A program made the translations under genes and the position numbers. A DNA stretch of 32,534 nucleotides from Ruminococcus sp. GTDB taxonomy: Bacteria > Bacillota > Clostridia > Oscillospirales > Ruminococcaceae. Positions 1 through 8,095 of the stretch are shown here, one piece after another; the first letter of the stretch is position 1, and each line of letters opens with the position of its first letter. Below the pieces are notes generated by a model. The model ran no database searches, had not been told where the DNA came from, and was given only the letters and a program-made list of their open reading frames with translations. Location of the stretch: NCBI GenBank assembly GCA_014799785.1, contig JAAVHI010000018.1, positions 9,463 to 41,996 of the forward strand, written 5' to 3'.

Positions 1-327
1 GCCGTCCAGAATATTATAACAAAGGAGGTAATTCTTATTGCCTACACAAATGAGGAGGCTCTTGCGGAAACCATACGCAAAAAAAAGCTTGTGCTGTGGA
101 GCACGTCCCGAAACAAGCTGTGGTTCAAGGGCGCAGAATCGGGGAACACCTTTACGGTGAACCGCATTTTCGTGAACTGCGAGCAGAATTCTCTTGTGTA
201 TCAGGTCACGCCCGACAAAGGAAATATCTGTCATACAAGCTTTAACGGGGTTGCAAACAACTGTTACTACCGTGAGCTGGATATGGACAGTATGAAGCTG
301 ATAAATTTAAACGAGAAAGGACGTTGA
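1..327 (+). CDS. hisI: Phosphoribosyl-AMP cyclohydrolase HisI, 5' end outside window
   Basis: The frame is open from base 1, so the gene starts upstream of the window. Translation shows the HisI core: EVILIAYTNEEAL near the start, then LWSTSRNKLWFKG, SGNTF and the Cys-containing GNICHTSFNGV. HisI hydrolyses phosphoribosyl-AMP in histidine biosynthesis and uses Cys ligands for Zn/Mg. The stop lies 3 bases before the next start, so translation is probably coupled. The separate hisE gene lies downstream; in many bacteria the two are fused or adjacent, but here a foreign-looking gene sits between them. The first in-frame ATG (position 91) is internal to the domain and not the real start. Confidence 0.9.
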   Translation, partial: AVQNIITKEVILIAYTNEEALAETIRKKKLVLWSTSRNKLWFKGAESGNTFTVNRIFVNCEQNSLVYQVTPDKGNICHTSFNGVANNCYYRELDMDSMKLINLNEKGR

Positions 328-330
328 TGT

Positions 331-1176
331 ATGGAATTGATGTTCGGCGATTTAATTGACAAGGCTAATATTGATAAAAAAAGAGTTCATATGATAAGGC
401 ACGCTCTATCACATAAAAAATGTGCAGTATGCAAAGAAAAAGGTTGGATGGATATTTACACGCGCTTGCAAAAAAAGAATTTTGCCGAAATAGGCGATTA
501 TTTGTTTGTGTTTGAAAGCGGCAATGGTACTACTGCATTATTTTGCAGCTGCTATGTAATTACAGGAACAACCGATGTAAAAGATTTTGATATTCCCGAA
601 GGGTATCCCGATACAGACTTTGAAGAATATTTAATATATAATATTGAAGAGTGCAGCGAGTTCTGTCAGTACAACGGGAGAATAATTATTGACTGGGGCA
701 GGGGAACGATAAATTGGCATCTCCGCAAATCCGACCTGCCTATTATTGAAATATTAAAGGAACAACAGCGAAATATCGAAAGCTTTACATCATATGAAAA
801 TGTTAAGTTGACCTTTGATAAATTAAGTGAAATTGTACTTATGCCAAGCGTGTATGCCGATTGGATAAATGCTCTTTCGGCAATAAATGCTATTTATGTA
901 ATTACTAATACCGCAGACGGCAAGCTCTATGTTGGCTCGTCATACGGCTGGACAGACGGTCTTTTAGGCAGGTGGAGTAATTATGCAAAAACAAAGCATG
1001 GCGGTAATGAACGTCTGAAAGATGTTTTAAAAGAAAATCCACAGTTGTATAAAAAGTTTCAATATTCCATTTTACAGCTTTTACCTAAAAGCATTACGCA
1101 GGAAATGGCTGTTGCCGCTGAAACCAAATGGAAAGAAAAGCTTTGTACACGTAAACATGGATATAATGATAATTAA
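331..1176 (+). CDS. GIY-YIG nuclease-domain protein between hisI and hisE
   Basis: 281 residues. The C-terminal third carries a GIY-YIG-type nuclease core: AIYVITNT, then LYVGSS about ten residues later, GRWSNY, and the candidate catalytic Glu in AAETKWKEKL. The N-terminal ~180 residues form a separate domain I cannot name, with a CAVC pair near residue 31. The gene is visibly more AT-rich than hisI and hisE on either side, which suggests later acquisition. GIY-YIG domains occur in homing endonucleases, repair enzymes and restriction/defence nucleases; which of these applies is not readable here. It starts 3 bases after the hisI stop and ends 18 bases before hisE, so it is probably co-transcribed with them. 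Confidence 0.75.
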   Translation: MELMFGDLIDKANIDKKRVHMIRHALSHKKCAVCKEKGWMDIYTRLQKKNFAEIGDYLFVFESGNGTTALFCSCYVITGTTDVKDFDIPEGYPDTDFEEYLIYNIEECSEFCQYNGRIIIDWGRGTINWHLRKSDLPIIEILKEQQRNIESFTSYENVKLTFDKLSEIVLMPSVYADWINALSAINAIYVITNTADGKLYVGSSYGWTDGLLGRWSNYAKTKHGGNERLKDVLKENPQLYKKFQYSILQLLPKSITQEMAVAAETKWKEKLCTRKHGYNDN

Positions 1177-1194
1177 AGAAAGGATTGTTAAAAA

Positions 1195-1533
1195 ATGACA
1201 GTATACCACGAAATTTTTGAGGTAATCAAAGCCCGCAAGGCGGCATTCGACAAGGGGGAAGCTCCCGAAAAGTCATACACCTGCTACCTTTTTGAAAAGG
1301 GTGTTGACAAGATCTGCAAAAAAATCGGCGAGGAAGCTTCCGAGACCATTATTGCCGCAAAAAACGGCGATAACGACGAGCTTATGAACGAAATAAACGA
1401 CCTTTTGTACCACGTAATGGTGCTTGCGGTCAACCAAGGACTTGAATGGACAGACGTCGAAAAGGTGCTGGACGAGCGCAACGAGAAGATAGGCAACCTT
1501 AAAGAATTCCACCAGACAGATAAAAACACCTGA
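1195..1533 (+). CDS. hisE: Phosphoribosyl-ATP pyrophosphatase HisE
   Basis: 112 residues, normal length for stand-alone HisE. It shows the MazG-like all-alpha signature: YLFEKGVDKICKKIGEEASE, then IIAAKNGD, and NEINDLLYHVMVL. The Glu and Asp residues of the GEEASE and EINDLLYH motifs bind Mg and the pyrophosphate. It hydrolyses phosphoribosyl-ATP to phosphoribosyl-AMP, the step just before HisI. A Shine-Dalgarno-like AAAGAAAGGA lies upstream of the ATG. It is likely the last gene of the his operon here, as the next gene has its own long leader. Confidence 0.93.
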   Translation: MTVYHEIFEVIKARKAAFDKGEAPEKSYTCYLFEKGVDKICKKIGEEASETIIAAKNGDNDELMNEINDLLYHVMVLAVNQGLEWTDVEKVLDERNEKIGNLKEFHQTDKNT

Positions 1534-1611
1534 TATTGTAACTTTTTTCCCTCCCTGTGAATAGTATATATTGAAGTTTTAATACTTTAATTTTTTCATA
1601 GGAGGATTTAT

Positions 1612-2529
1612 ATGAGCGATAAAAACAACTGCTTCAAGGAAGCGGTTTGCATTGAAGTTCAGCGTGTTTTCGACAGCTGCTCGGACAGAGACTGCATTTA
1701 CGAGCTGCCTGTAACGCTGAGCGAAGACTCTCCGGAAATCACGGACGAAATGAACATAGTAAGAACTCGCTGTGTAGAGGTCGAAGCAACCTGTATCTCG
1801 GTTGATTCCGTTCCTTTCAAGTCGGGTTATTACTCGGTCGACATTACTTACAGATTCAAGATCACTGCCGAGGCTTTCACCAAAACGTTCTGCCAGCCCC
1901 AGTCCGGAACTATTCTCTGCGGTACGGCAATGTGGAACAAGAGGGTGATCCTCTACGGCGGCGAGGGAAATTCCAAGGTATTCACCAGCGAGGACGATTT
2001 CATAAACACATTGCCGCTTGAGCCCTGCGACGGAAACTTCTGCGGAAGCATCAGCAATGCGGGTATGCCCAAGGCAACGATCCACGTTGTTGACCCTGTG
2101 GCTCTGGACGCAAAGTTCATATGCGTTCCCCGCGGAAATAAGCCCGGACATTGCCCTCCGCCTCCTCCGCCTCCTCCGGGACCCGGCTGCTGCCCTCCAT
2201 GCGACCACAATCGCCCTCAGTTTGACAGAGTTCTTGCCGTATCTCTCGGTCTGTTCTCTATCATACAGCTCTCACGTCCCGTTTCGCTTATCGTGCCTGC
2301 GTATGATTACTGCATACCCTGCAAGGACTGCTCGGGTCAGGTTGCATCGTCTGAAGCTCCCTGCGACGTATTCGACAGGATCGACTTCCCCACGGAACAG
2401 TTTTTCCCTCAGCCCAGCGGAAGCAATCCTTTTAATTGCAGCTGCGGAACCGACATCAGCAACAGTAACAGTAACAGCAATAACAATAACAACAGCAACG
2501 GCAATAACTGCAATTGTTCCGATCAGTAA
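1612..2529 (+). CDS. Cys-rich protein with polyproline hinge and Asn/Ser-rich tail
   Basis: 305 residues, no signal peptide. The N-terminal half contains repeated Cys (RVFDSCSDRDCIYELPV, residues ~19-35) and a beta-rich middle. A short polyproline run flanked by Cys (CPPPPPPPPGPGCCPPC, about residues 180-196) leads to a second domain with CIPCKDCSG. The last ~30 residues are almost all Ser, Asn, Gly and Cys. I recall similar RVFDSC proteins as conserved but uncharacterised in Clostridia; a spore-surface role would fit the composition, but that is inference. The SD AGGAGG lies 7 bases before the ATG. A strong hairpin terminator follows 18 bases after the stop. Confidence 0.8.
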   Translation: MSDKNNCFKEAVCIEVQRVFDSCSDRDCIYELPVTLSEDSPEITDEMNIVRTRCVEVEATCISVDSVPFKSGYYSVDITYRFKITAEAFTKTFCQPQSGTILCGTAMWNKRVILYGGEGNSKVFTSEDDFINTLPLEPCDGNFCGSISNAGMPKATIHVVDPVALDAKFICVPRGNKPGHCPPPPPPPPGPGCCPPCDHNRPQFDRVLAVSLGLFSIIQLSRPVSLIVPAYDYCIPCKDCSGQVASSEAPCDVFDRIDFPTEQFFPQPSGSNPFNCSCGTDISNSNSNSNNNNNSNGNNCNCSDQ

Positions 2530-2547
2530 CAGTGCCTATTATGTAAA

Positions 2548-2586
2548 CAGGAGTATCTGCTTTTGCGGCAGATACTCCTGTTTTTT
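2548..2586 (+). terminator. Rho-independent terminator after the Cys-rich gene
   Basis: A 13-bp perfect stem (CAGGAGTATCTGC with its complement) encloses a 7-base loop and is followed by TTTTTT. It lies between convergent genes and could also serve apgM on the opposite strand. Confidence 0.9.
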
Positions 2587-2617
2587 ACGGTATTTTTTGA
2601 ATACAATGTTTTTCGTA

Positions 2618-3832
2618 TTACTTGTGCAGATCAATAAAGTACCTCATGATGGACGGACCTTTTTCAATGTACAAGCCGGTTTCGGCAGCGGTTTTTTCGG
2701 TAAATACAGGCTTGCCGTCGGCTTTGACGCTCTTGGTGTAGATCATAAACGGAACAGCATCGTTTGTGTGGGTTTTCAGCGAAAGGGGAGTAGGGTGATC
2801 GGGTAAGATCATAATTTTGAAATCGTCATATTTGTTAAGCTCGGGGAGGATCGTTCCGAGAATTTCCTTGTCAATAATTTCTATAGACTTGACCTTATTC
2901 TCGATTTCGTGTCTGTGACCGCACTCGTCCGGAGCTTCTACGTGGATATACACAAAGTCCTGACTGTTTGCAAGCTCTTTGAGAGCGGCTTCGGCTTTTC
3001 CCTTGAAGTTTGTGTCAATGTAGCCCGTTGCACCGTCAACGTTCACAACGTTCATACCCGCAAACTTGCCGATACCTTTAAGCAGGTCTACCGCAGATAT
3101 CATAGAGCCTTTCAGACCGTAGCACTCATAGAAATTCTCCAGTTCAGCCCTTACGCCCTCGCCCCAAAGCCAGATACAGTTTGCGGGACGAAGTCCGCGG
3201 GCTTCTCTTGCCTTATTGACAGGGTGATCTTTCAGCAGATCATAGCTTTTCTTCATCATGGCAAAAAGCTTTTCAGCATTTTTGTGAGAGGGGATATAGT
3301 CCGTAACCTTGCGTCCCGTGATGTCGTGGGGAGGGGTAAGAGTACCTACTTCAAGCGTACCGCCGTGCCAGATCAGACAGTGGCGATAGCTTACTCCGCT
3401 GTAAAGCTTAAACTCATCATTATCAAAGTGTGAAGCGAGGAACTTTACAAGCTCCTCGGCTTCTGCAGTGGAAATATCATCTGCGCAGTAGTCCACAAGA
3501 GTTCTTTCTTCAAAGTTTTCTTCATCTGAAACGGTAACAAGATTGCACCTGAAAGAAACGTCGTCGGGAAGCATATCTATTCCGATAGAGCCCGCTTCAA
3601 GAGGGGAGCGTCCCGTGTAGCACACAGCAGGGTCGTATCCAAGAACAGAAAGGTTAGCTACGTCGGAACCTGGTTTCATACCGTCGGCAACTGTCTTGAC
3701 AAGTCCGATAACCGAATCCTTAGCCAGCATATCCATATTGGGAGTGACAGATTTGCTCATAGGAGTTTCTCCGCCAAGCTCCTCAAGAGGGTAGTCAGCC
3801 ATACCGTCGCAAAGCAAAACAACGTATTTCAT
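2618..3832 (-). CDS. apgM: Cofactor-independent phosphoglycerate mutase, archaeal type (ApgM)
   Basis: 404 residues. The start reads MKYVVLLCDGMADYPLEELGG, with the metal-binding Asp-Gly of the alkaline phosphatase superfamily. The candidate catalytic Ser lies in VANLSVLGYDP (about residue 62), followed by GRSPLEAGSIGI. C-terminal metal-binding motifs EAPDECGHRHE and ILPDHPTP are present. The family interconverts 2- and 3-phosphoglycerate without 2,3-bisphosphoglycerate. Some relatives have been proposed as alternative homoserine kinases, so the substrate is not certain from sequence. It is a single-gene unit, convergent with the upstream Cys-rich gene and downstream of a tRNA gene with its own terminator. 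Confidence 0.88.
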   Translation of the reverse strand: MKYVVLLCDGMADYPLEELGGETPMSKSVTPNMDMLAKDSVIGLVKTVADGMKPGSDVANLSVLGYDPAVCYTGRSPLEAGSIGIDMLPDDVSFRCNLVTVSDEENFEERTLVDYCADDISTAEAEELVKFLASHFDNDEFKLYSGVSYRHCLIWHGGTLEVGTLTPPHDITGRKVTDYIPSHKNAEKLFAMMKKSYDLLKDHPVNKAREARGLRPANCIWLWGEGVRAELENFYECYGLKGSMISAVDLLKGIGKFAGMNVVNVDGATGYIDTNFKGKAEAALKELANSQDFVYIHVEAPDECGHRHEIENKVKSIEIIDKEILGTILPELNKYDDFKIMILPDHPTPLSLKTHTNDAVPFMIYTKSVKADGKPVFTEKTAAETGLYIEKGPSIMRYFIDLHK

Positions 3833-3866
3833 AACAGCACTTCTTTCTTACTTATTATAATAGTAT

Positions 3867-3900
3867 AAAAAAATCCCACGCTCTTAAAGCGTGGGATTTC
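3867..3900 (-). terminator. Terminator of the tRNA-Pro transcript
   Basis: On the minus strand, AAATCCCACGCT pairs with AGCGTGGGATTT around a 5-base loop and runs into a T-rich stretch. It sits just downstream of the tRNA 3' end and upstream of apgM. Confidence 0.85.
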
Positions 3901-3907
3901 AACTGTA

Positions 3908-3984
3908 TGGTCGGAGTGACGGGACTTGAACCCACGGCCTCTACCACCCCAAGGTAGCGCGCTACCAATCTGCGCCACACCCCG
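3908..3984 (-). tRNA. tRNA-Pro, anticodon GGG
   Basis: The minus strand folds as a cloverleaf. The 7-bp acceptor pairs CGGGGTG with CACTCCG (one G-T pair). The anticodon stem is CTACC/GGTAG around loop TTGGGGT, giving anticodon GGG. The T arm contains GGTTCAAGTCC. Discriminator A is followed by an encoded CCA, which is included in the coordinates. Confidence 0.95.
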
Positions 3985-3997
3985 AACAACATAAATT

Positions 3998-4026
3998 ATT
4001 ATATCACAATGCTGTTCGGTTGTCAA
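3998..4026 (-). promoter_or_regulatory. Sigma-70-type promoter of tRNA-Pro
   Basis: On the minus strand, TTGACA (4026-4021) and TATAAT (4003-3998) are both perfect consensus boxes with a 17-base spacer, ending 14 bases before the mature tRNA. Confidence 0.9.
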
Positions 4027-4080
4027 GGGAAATTTTAGAATTTGCAATATTTTCACTTTTTGTTCAAAATACATTAATTT

Positions 4081-5301
4081 TTATTCTATGCCAAATTTTG
4101 CTAAGGCCTTTAAATTATATTCGCTTATTTTATCAGTATTTATAAAATAGTCATCCAAATCCGAATTTTCGTAGAATACATAAAGATTGACAATATGCTG
4201 ATTATCATTAAATTTGTATGAATAAATTCCGGAGATCAAAGTGTTTTTGGCATTTTTATTAACACTGTTAATAAGACCGGAAACCTTTTGTGAGTTCATA
4301 ATATAGTCTTTCATTTCTTTATACACCTCTTCAGAGGAGCATTTTAAAGAAACACGGGCTTTCTTCTTATCTGCCGCAGATATAAGACCCTTTTTCAGCA
4401 TTTCCTTTCCTGAATCAAAATCCTCGGCATATTTTTTGTTAACTGTGAAATAATTCTTTGAATCGTCATCAGCCGCAGGCACATCAAAGCTGAAATTGTT
4501 CTCTGAATGCGTGTTTTTTAAGTCATTATCGCTTACCATAAAAAAGTCGTACTGCAAATTATCTTTAAGGTCGCCTACGGGGTCGTCCCATGTAACATCA
4601 ACGTTATACCATTTTTTGTTGTAGTAAACCTTGTTCCACATATGCATAGAATTGGAATTATCCATTTTATCATCGCCGACGACCGTTATAGTGCGTATTC
4701 CTGCCTGACCGCATATGTAACTAAAGCTTTTGGAGTATCCGTCGCATTTTCCTTTTTTATTCACAAGTGTACCGTAAATTGTGTCGTTGGCATCGCTGTT
4801 CAGATCATACACCGCACTGTTAATAATACCGTCATGAATCATTCTTATTTTTTTGTATATCGACATATCGTCCGTAATATTTGACAAGATTTTTTCAGCT
4901 TCATGTTTATAATCCGCGGTCATTTTATCGTAAGTGTCCTTGTTATACCTATATGCCAATTTAAACCGTATTGAGTTATTATAAGTTGAAACTTCAATAT
5001 CTTTTAAATTAAACGTCATAGGGTCATGAAATATCAAAAGTTCTGCAATTTGTTCAAAGTCTTTTTGGTCAATGTTGCAGTCATAACTAAGCTTGACGCT
5101 TTCATCACAATTAAGCACAGCATTTTTTAAAGCTTTATACGCCGTCTTAGCGTTATCATTTAGCTGATAGTAGTAATATGGCGTTTCATAAATATTAGTC
5201 TTAGCTGCGGCATATCCGGCATGATTTGTAGAAAACACAGCAGTTAGGAAAATAAACATTACAGCCATACACAAAAATGAAGAGAAAATTTTTTTAAACA
5301 T
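4081..5301 (-). CDS. Secreted transglutaminase-like (papain-fold) protein
   Basis: 406 residues with a typical Sec signal peptide (MFKKIFSSFLCMAVMFIFL..., likely cleaved near AGYAAA). The transglutaminase core has a Cys-His-Asp triad: Cys in NKKGKCDGYSKSF (about 186), His in SMHMWNKVYY (about 220) and Asp in WYNVDVTWDDP (about 235). Family members act outside the cell as proteases, peptidoglycan-linked hydrolases or cross-linkers; the substrate cannot be told. Residues 40-150 and the C-terminal ~130 are unassigned. The SD AAAGGAG lies upstream of the ATG. Its 5' side faces decayed DNA. Confidence 0.82.
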   Translation of the reverse strand: MFKKIFSSFLCMAVMFIFLTAVFSTNHAGYAAAKTNIYETPYYYYQLNDNAKTAYKALKNAVLNCDESVKLSYDCNIDQKDFEQIAELLIFHDPMTFNLKDIEVSTYNNSIRFKLAYRYNKDTYDKMTADYKHEAEKILSNITDDMSIYKKIRMIHDGIINSAVYDLNSDANDTIYGTLVNKKGKCDGYSKSFSYICGQAGIRTITVVGDDKMDNSNSMHMWNKVYYNKKWYNVDVTWDDPVGDLKDNLQYDFFMVSDNDLKNTHSENNFSFDVPAADDDSKNYFTVNKKYAEDFDSGKEMLKKGLISAADKKKARVSLKCSSEEVYKEMKDYIMNSQKVSGLINSVNKNAKNTLISGIYSYKFNDNQHIVNLYVFYENSDLDDYFINTDKISEYNLKALAKFGIE

Positions 5302-5369
5302 ATAATAATTATCTCCTTTAATTATTTTTATTTATTATAGCATATTTTTTTATAATTTTCAACTTTTTT

Positions 5370-6500
5370 ATATGACTGTTTTGTATAAAGCTATTCTTCA
5401 TAAGAAACATAAGGATTTCAGTAGCTATGTGAGATTTCTTGTTAAGAGCTACAATCCTCTGTATGCTCTAAATTGAACTGTGTAAAATCCTTGAATACGT
5501 CAATCAACGGCGTAATGCGTCTGCTTCCGTGCAAGTGTGTCAGTTGGGACGGAATATACATCGATGGGAAAAATCTAAAAAATCATAGTATTTGCTACAG
5601 AATATAAGGTTACGCTGCGGTGAACTTTACTTCGCAATGAAGATTTATGCAAGCACGAAAATCATATAGACTTGTACGACAAGCGAGGAAATTCTGAATT
5701 TGAGGTCTGATATAATCAAGGCGAGGTAATAGACAAATCTGATTTGTTGAGCTTACGTGATATTTACGCAGGTGTACTTGGTGAAAGCCATAGCGGACTA
5801 CAACAAGGGACGTAGAAAAAACATCAGATAACCTTAGAAAGCTATATGCAGTCTATTGTAGACAACAAACAGAGTAACAGGCAGACAAAACCTATAAACG
5901 GTAAGCGTATAATCAATTAGGATAAGCAGGCATGGTAAGCAGTTTGAGTATGAGTTTTTACTGTCCGAGTAAGGCAATACAGAGCCTGAAAGAGATGAAT
6001 TTGACAGAATAAAATATGACCGTAACCAACAAAAAATACTCACTCAACGTATATTATGAAATCTACTGCAAAAATAATCTTGATTTTTACAGAGAAACGG
6101 GGAATTTGGAAATAATTCACACCGTTACCGACAAGTTTAAAGATGGCATTTGGGGGAAAGAGGAATATATTTCCAAATAAGAAAAAATTAACGAGATAGG
6201 CAACAAGGTATATGAAAAATTCAACGGGGGCAATTCAACAAGACAATATTAATCTACAGTATACCAAAAGTTAGCTTAATACAGACGTGGCTCTGAAACG
6301 GTCAGAATTAGCTCAAATTCAAACAGAAATAATCATTGCTTTTAAAAGCTGAACACAGGAGAAAACGTGAAAAACATCGACAACAAGTACAATAAGCTGA
6401 AAATCTTTTTGATGAAGTTATCAATATTCATAGTACTCACAGAAAACGCAATGACAAGGATATTTCACTCGGTTGATCTACAAATCAAAGTTGCTGCACT
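5370..6500 (+). pseudogene. Decayed coding DNA left of the prophage array
   Basis: There is no intact gene in this ~1.1 kb. Short gene-like stretches occur on the plus strand in several frames, broken by stops and shifts. One example reads DLYDKRGNSEFEV then, after a stop, SDLLSLRDIYAGVLGE; another near 6019 reads YYEIYCKNNLDFYRETGN. The coding-like composition and interruptions suggest one or more inactivated genes, perhaps remains of an older mobile element. I could not identify the ancestor. Confidence 0.4.
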
Positions 6501-6516
6501 GTCATAAAGTGTTTTA

Positions 6517-6544
6517 ATTTCGCAAAACTTTTAATAATTTACCA
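6517..6544. other. Left dif-like attachment site (attL) of the array
   Basis: The left arm ATTTCGCAAAA (6517-6527) and centre CTTTTA (6528-6533) are identical to the full site at 16924. The right arm (ATAATTTACCA) is divergent and belongs to element A. This is the expected attL shape: host left arm, shared centre, element right arm. Confidence 0.7.
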
Positions 6545-6598
6545 TTAACACCTATAGGGTAGGGGAGTTAATTCTTGCAAGTTAACTTTCAATTTTTA

Positions 6599-6757
6599 TT
6601 ATTCAATAAATTCAAGTCTGAATAAAATTTCCTGCCAAACAGCTTTGAAAATGTATGGATTTCTTTCAATGTTTCTAGAAACGTAATTCATAACATCATC
6701 TTCTTCAAATCCTTTACATATCAAGTCTATTGCTTTGTTTATTATATCGGAATACAT
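6599..6757 (-). CDS. Small hypothetical protein, 52 aa
   Basis: Last gene of the leftward operon of element A. Translation begins MYSDIINKAIDLICKG and ends RLEFIE. It is acidic and probably helical, with no recognised family. The SD AAAGGA lies 7 bases before the ATG, and one copy of the repeated leader cassette lies just upstream, as for its neighbours, which supports it as a real gene despite its size. Confidence 0.6.
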   Translation of the reverse strand: MYSDIINKAIDLICKGFEEDDVMNYVSRNIERNPYIFKAVWQEILFRLEFIE

Positions 6758-6808
6758 AATAATATCCTTTCTCCCCGTGATGCCGATAGGACAGCTTTTT
6801 GTATATTA

Positions 6809-7144
6809 TTAAACAAATATTATTTCTTCATTAAAACTTATATTGTTTTTAAACGTGTCGCACTTCTTGAAATATTCATAAAAGTTTTTTGCTTTTCGTT
6901 TCATATTTTTTGGCATTTTTTCTATACCGTCTAAAATTTTAAAGCGGCTTTCTATGTCTATTCTTTCTGTTATAAGGTCTAAAACGTGGGTTTCTTCTAA
7001 TTCTCCGTCTGCATATAAATCTGCGAAACATTCCAATACAATTTCTTCGCCGTCATAACTAAGCATTGCACCTATTTTTATTTCGTACTCGTCGTAGTAC
7101 CTTATTTTTTTACACCAATTTTTTAATAATATATCTTTTCTCAT
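6809..7144 (-). CDS. Hypothetical protein, 111 aa, element A accessory operon
   Basis: Translation begins MRKDILLKNWCKKIRYYDEY. It is rich in charged residues (ADGELEETHVLDLITER in the middle, KMPKNMKRKAKNFYEYFKK near the end), with no membrane segment and no recognised domain. A strong SD (GGAGAAAGGAAAG) from the repeated leader cassette precedes the ATG. It lies in the same leftward operon as the SprT-like gene. Confidence 0.7.
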   Translation of the reverse strand: MRKDILLKNWCKKIRYYDEYEIKIGAMLSYDGEEIVLECFADLYADGELEETHVLDLITERIDIESRFKILDGIEKMPKNMKRKAKNFYEYFKKCDTFKNNISFNEEIIFV

Positions 7145-7193
7145 ATTATTTCTTTCCTTTCTCCCCGTATAGCCGATAGGTCAGCTTTGAAAG

Positions 7194-7370
7194 TTAACTT
7201 TCAATTTTTCCGTAAATGTCATCAACGTAGTATCTTCCTACAAAAGGATTGAATATAGCCGTGCATTTCTGACCGTTGTATTCTGCGATAACATTGTTAT
7301 TGTCCTTATGTTCGATAATTTCTACCTCTGCTAAATCCTTTAGAGAATGCACCATTGCCAAAACTTTCAT
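7194..7370 (-). CDS. Small hypothetical protein, 58 aa
   Basis: Start chosen at MKVLAMVHSLKDLAEVEII because GGGGAGAAAGG lies 8 bases upstream; a longer in-frame TTG start would lie inside the repeated leader. It is a compact alpha/beta-looking sequence with YNGQKCTAIFNPFVGRYYV. No family recognised. The stop codon falls inside a copy of the AAGTTAACTTTCAA repeat, as for the SprT-like gene. Confidence 0.7.
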   Translation of the reverse strand: MKVLAMVHSLKDLAEVEIIEHKDNNNVIAEYNGQKCTAIFNPFVGRYYVDDIYGKIES

Positions 7371-7417
7371 AGTATCAACCTTTCTCCCCGTCAAGCCGAT
7401 AGGACAGCTTTTGCAAG

Positions 7418-8047
7418 TTAACTTTCAATTTTCATTTTCTCGTTACAGTCCATGCATTTTATAGAACATTCTTTCGTAGCCCTTACAATAAGCCCACAGC
7501 AAGGACACACGTATTTTCTGCTTGACTGCTTCGGTGCAGCTACTTTATCAGCTACAAGGGGTTTTTTCTTGTATATCGTTATTTCCCCGAAATTGCAGTT
7601 ATCTTTCAGCCATTCAACCGTTTCGGGCTTTAAGCTTGTAACGCTCCATCCGATTTTATCAGCTTCAAGAACATTCAACCCGTGATTTTCTGCAATCTCC
7701 TTGAATTTCTTGTTATGATAGATACCCGAACGGCTCGTATCCTTGATTTCTTTCTGCAATGCGTACAGATGACACATTTCATGTATCAGCGTGGAAATTA
7801 TCTGCTCCTTGCTTCTGTCGAGATAGTCAGCGGAAATATTGATGTTGTACCGCTCTGCCTGTCCCTGCTTCCAGTCCTTAACGGTATGTATCCAACCGTA
7901 AGCGCCCTTTTTGTATCCTGCTTCAAAGGTAATAACAACTTTTTCCAACTCGTTCCCGAAAAAATGTTCGTTAATCCTGCTGAACATACCCTGCATAATG
8001 ATTTGCAAATCCTGCATGGTACTAACCTTTCTGTTAGGTCTTGACAT
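7418..8047 (-). CDS. SprT-like zinc metalloprotease with zinc ribbon
   Basis: 209 residues from the chosen ATG (AGGGAG 8 bases upstream). A second plausible ATG at 8017 has GAAAGG upstream; a GTG at 8056 overlaps the SD and is unlikely. The zincin motif HEMCH is at residues 89-93 with a third ligand His at 111 (GIYHNKKF), the SprT/Spartan pattern. A C-terminal zinc ribbon has CPCC (181-184) and CSIKCMDC (194-201). SprT/Spartan proteases digest proteins covalently stuck on DNA. An HUH Rep element makes such adducts at every replication round, so a role in removing Rep-DNA crosslinks is an inference worth testing. Confidence 0.8.
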   Translation of the reverse strand: MSRPNRKVSTMQDLQIIMQGMFSRINEHFFGNELEKVVITFEAGYKKGAYGWIHTVKDWKQGQAERYNINISADYLDRSKEQIISTLIHEMCHLYALQKEIKDTSRSGIYHNKKFKEIAENHGLNVLEADKIGWSVTSLKPETVEWLKDNCNFGEITIYKKKPLVADKVAAPKQSSRKYVCPCCGLIVRATKECSIKCMDCNEKMKIES

Positions 8048-8095
8048 TTCATTCACTCCCTGCTATAATAGAGTAGGGAAAACACAAGATTTTCC

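Larger units (their letters stand above)
6766..7412 (-). repeat. Repeated 5' leader cassette before three small genes
   Basis: Three near-identical copies (6766-6799, 7156-7187, 7379-7412). In plus-strand reading each is CCTTTCTCCCCGT, three variable bases, GCCGATAGG, A/T, then CAGCTTT. On the coding (minus) strand each ends in the purine-rich SD GGGGAGAAAGG of the next gene, so three cistrons share one 5' leader. Two copies are preceded by the AAGTTAACTTTCAA repeat, giving a composite intergenic block. Confidence 0.8.

Noticed and set aside
2018..2806. 262-aa plus-strand frame overlapping the Cys-rich gene and apgM
   Set aside because: It is a shadow frame crossing the terminator between two convergent real genes.
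6809..7144. Possible anti-restriction or anti-CRISPR protein
   Set aside because: Small, acidic and in an accessory operon, but no motif or family resemblance supports such a claim.
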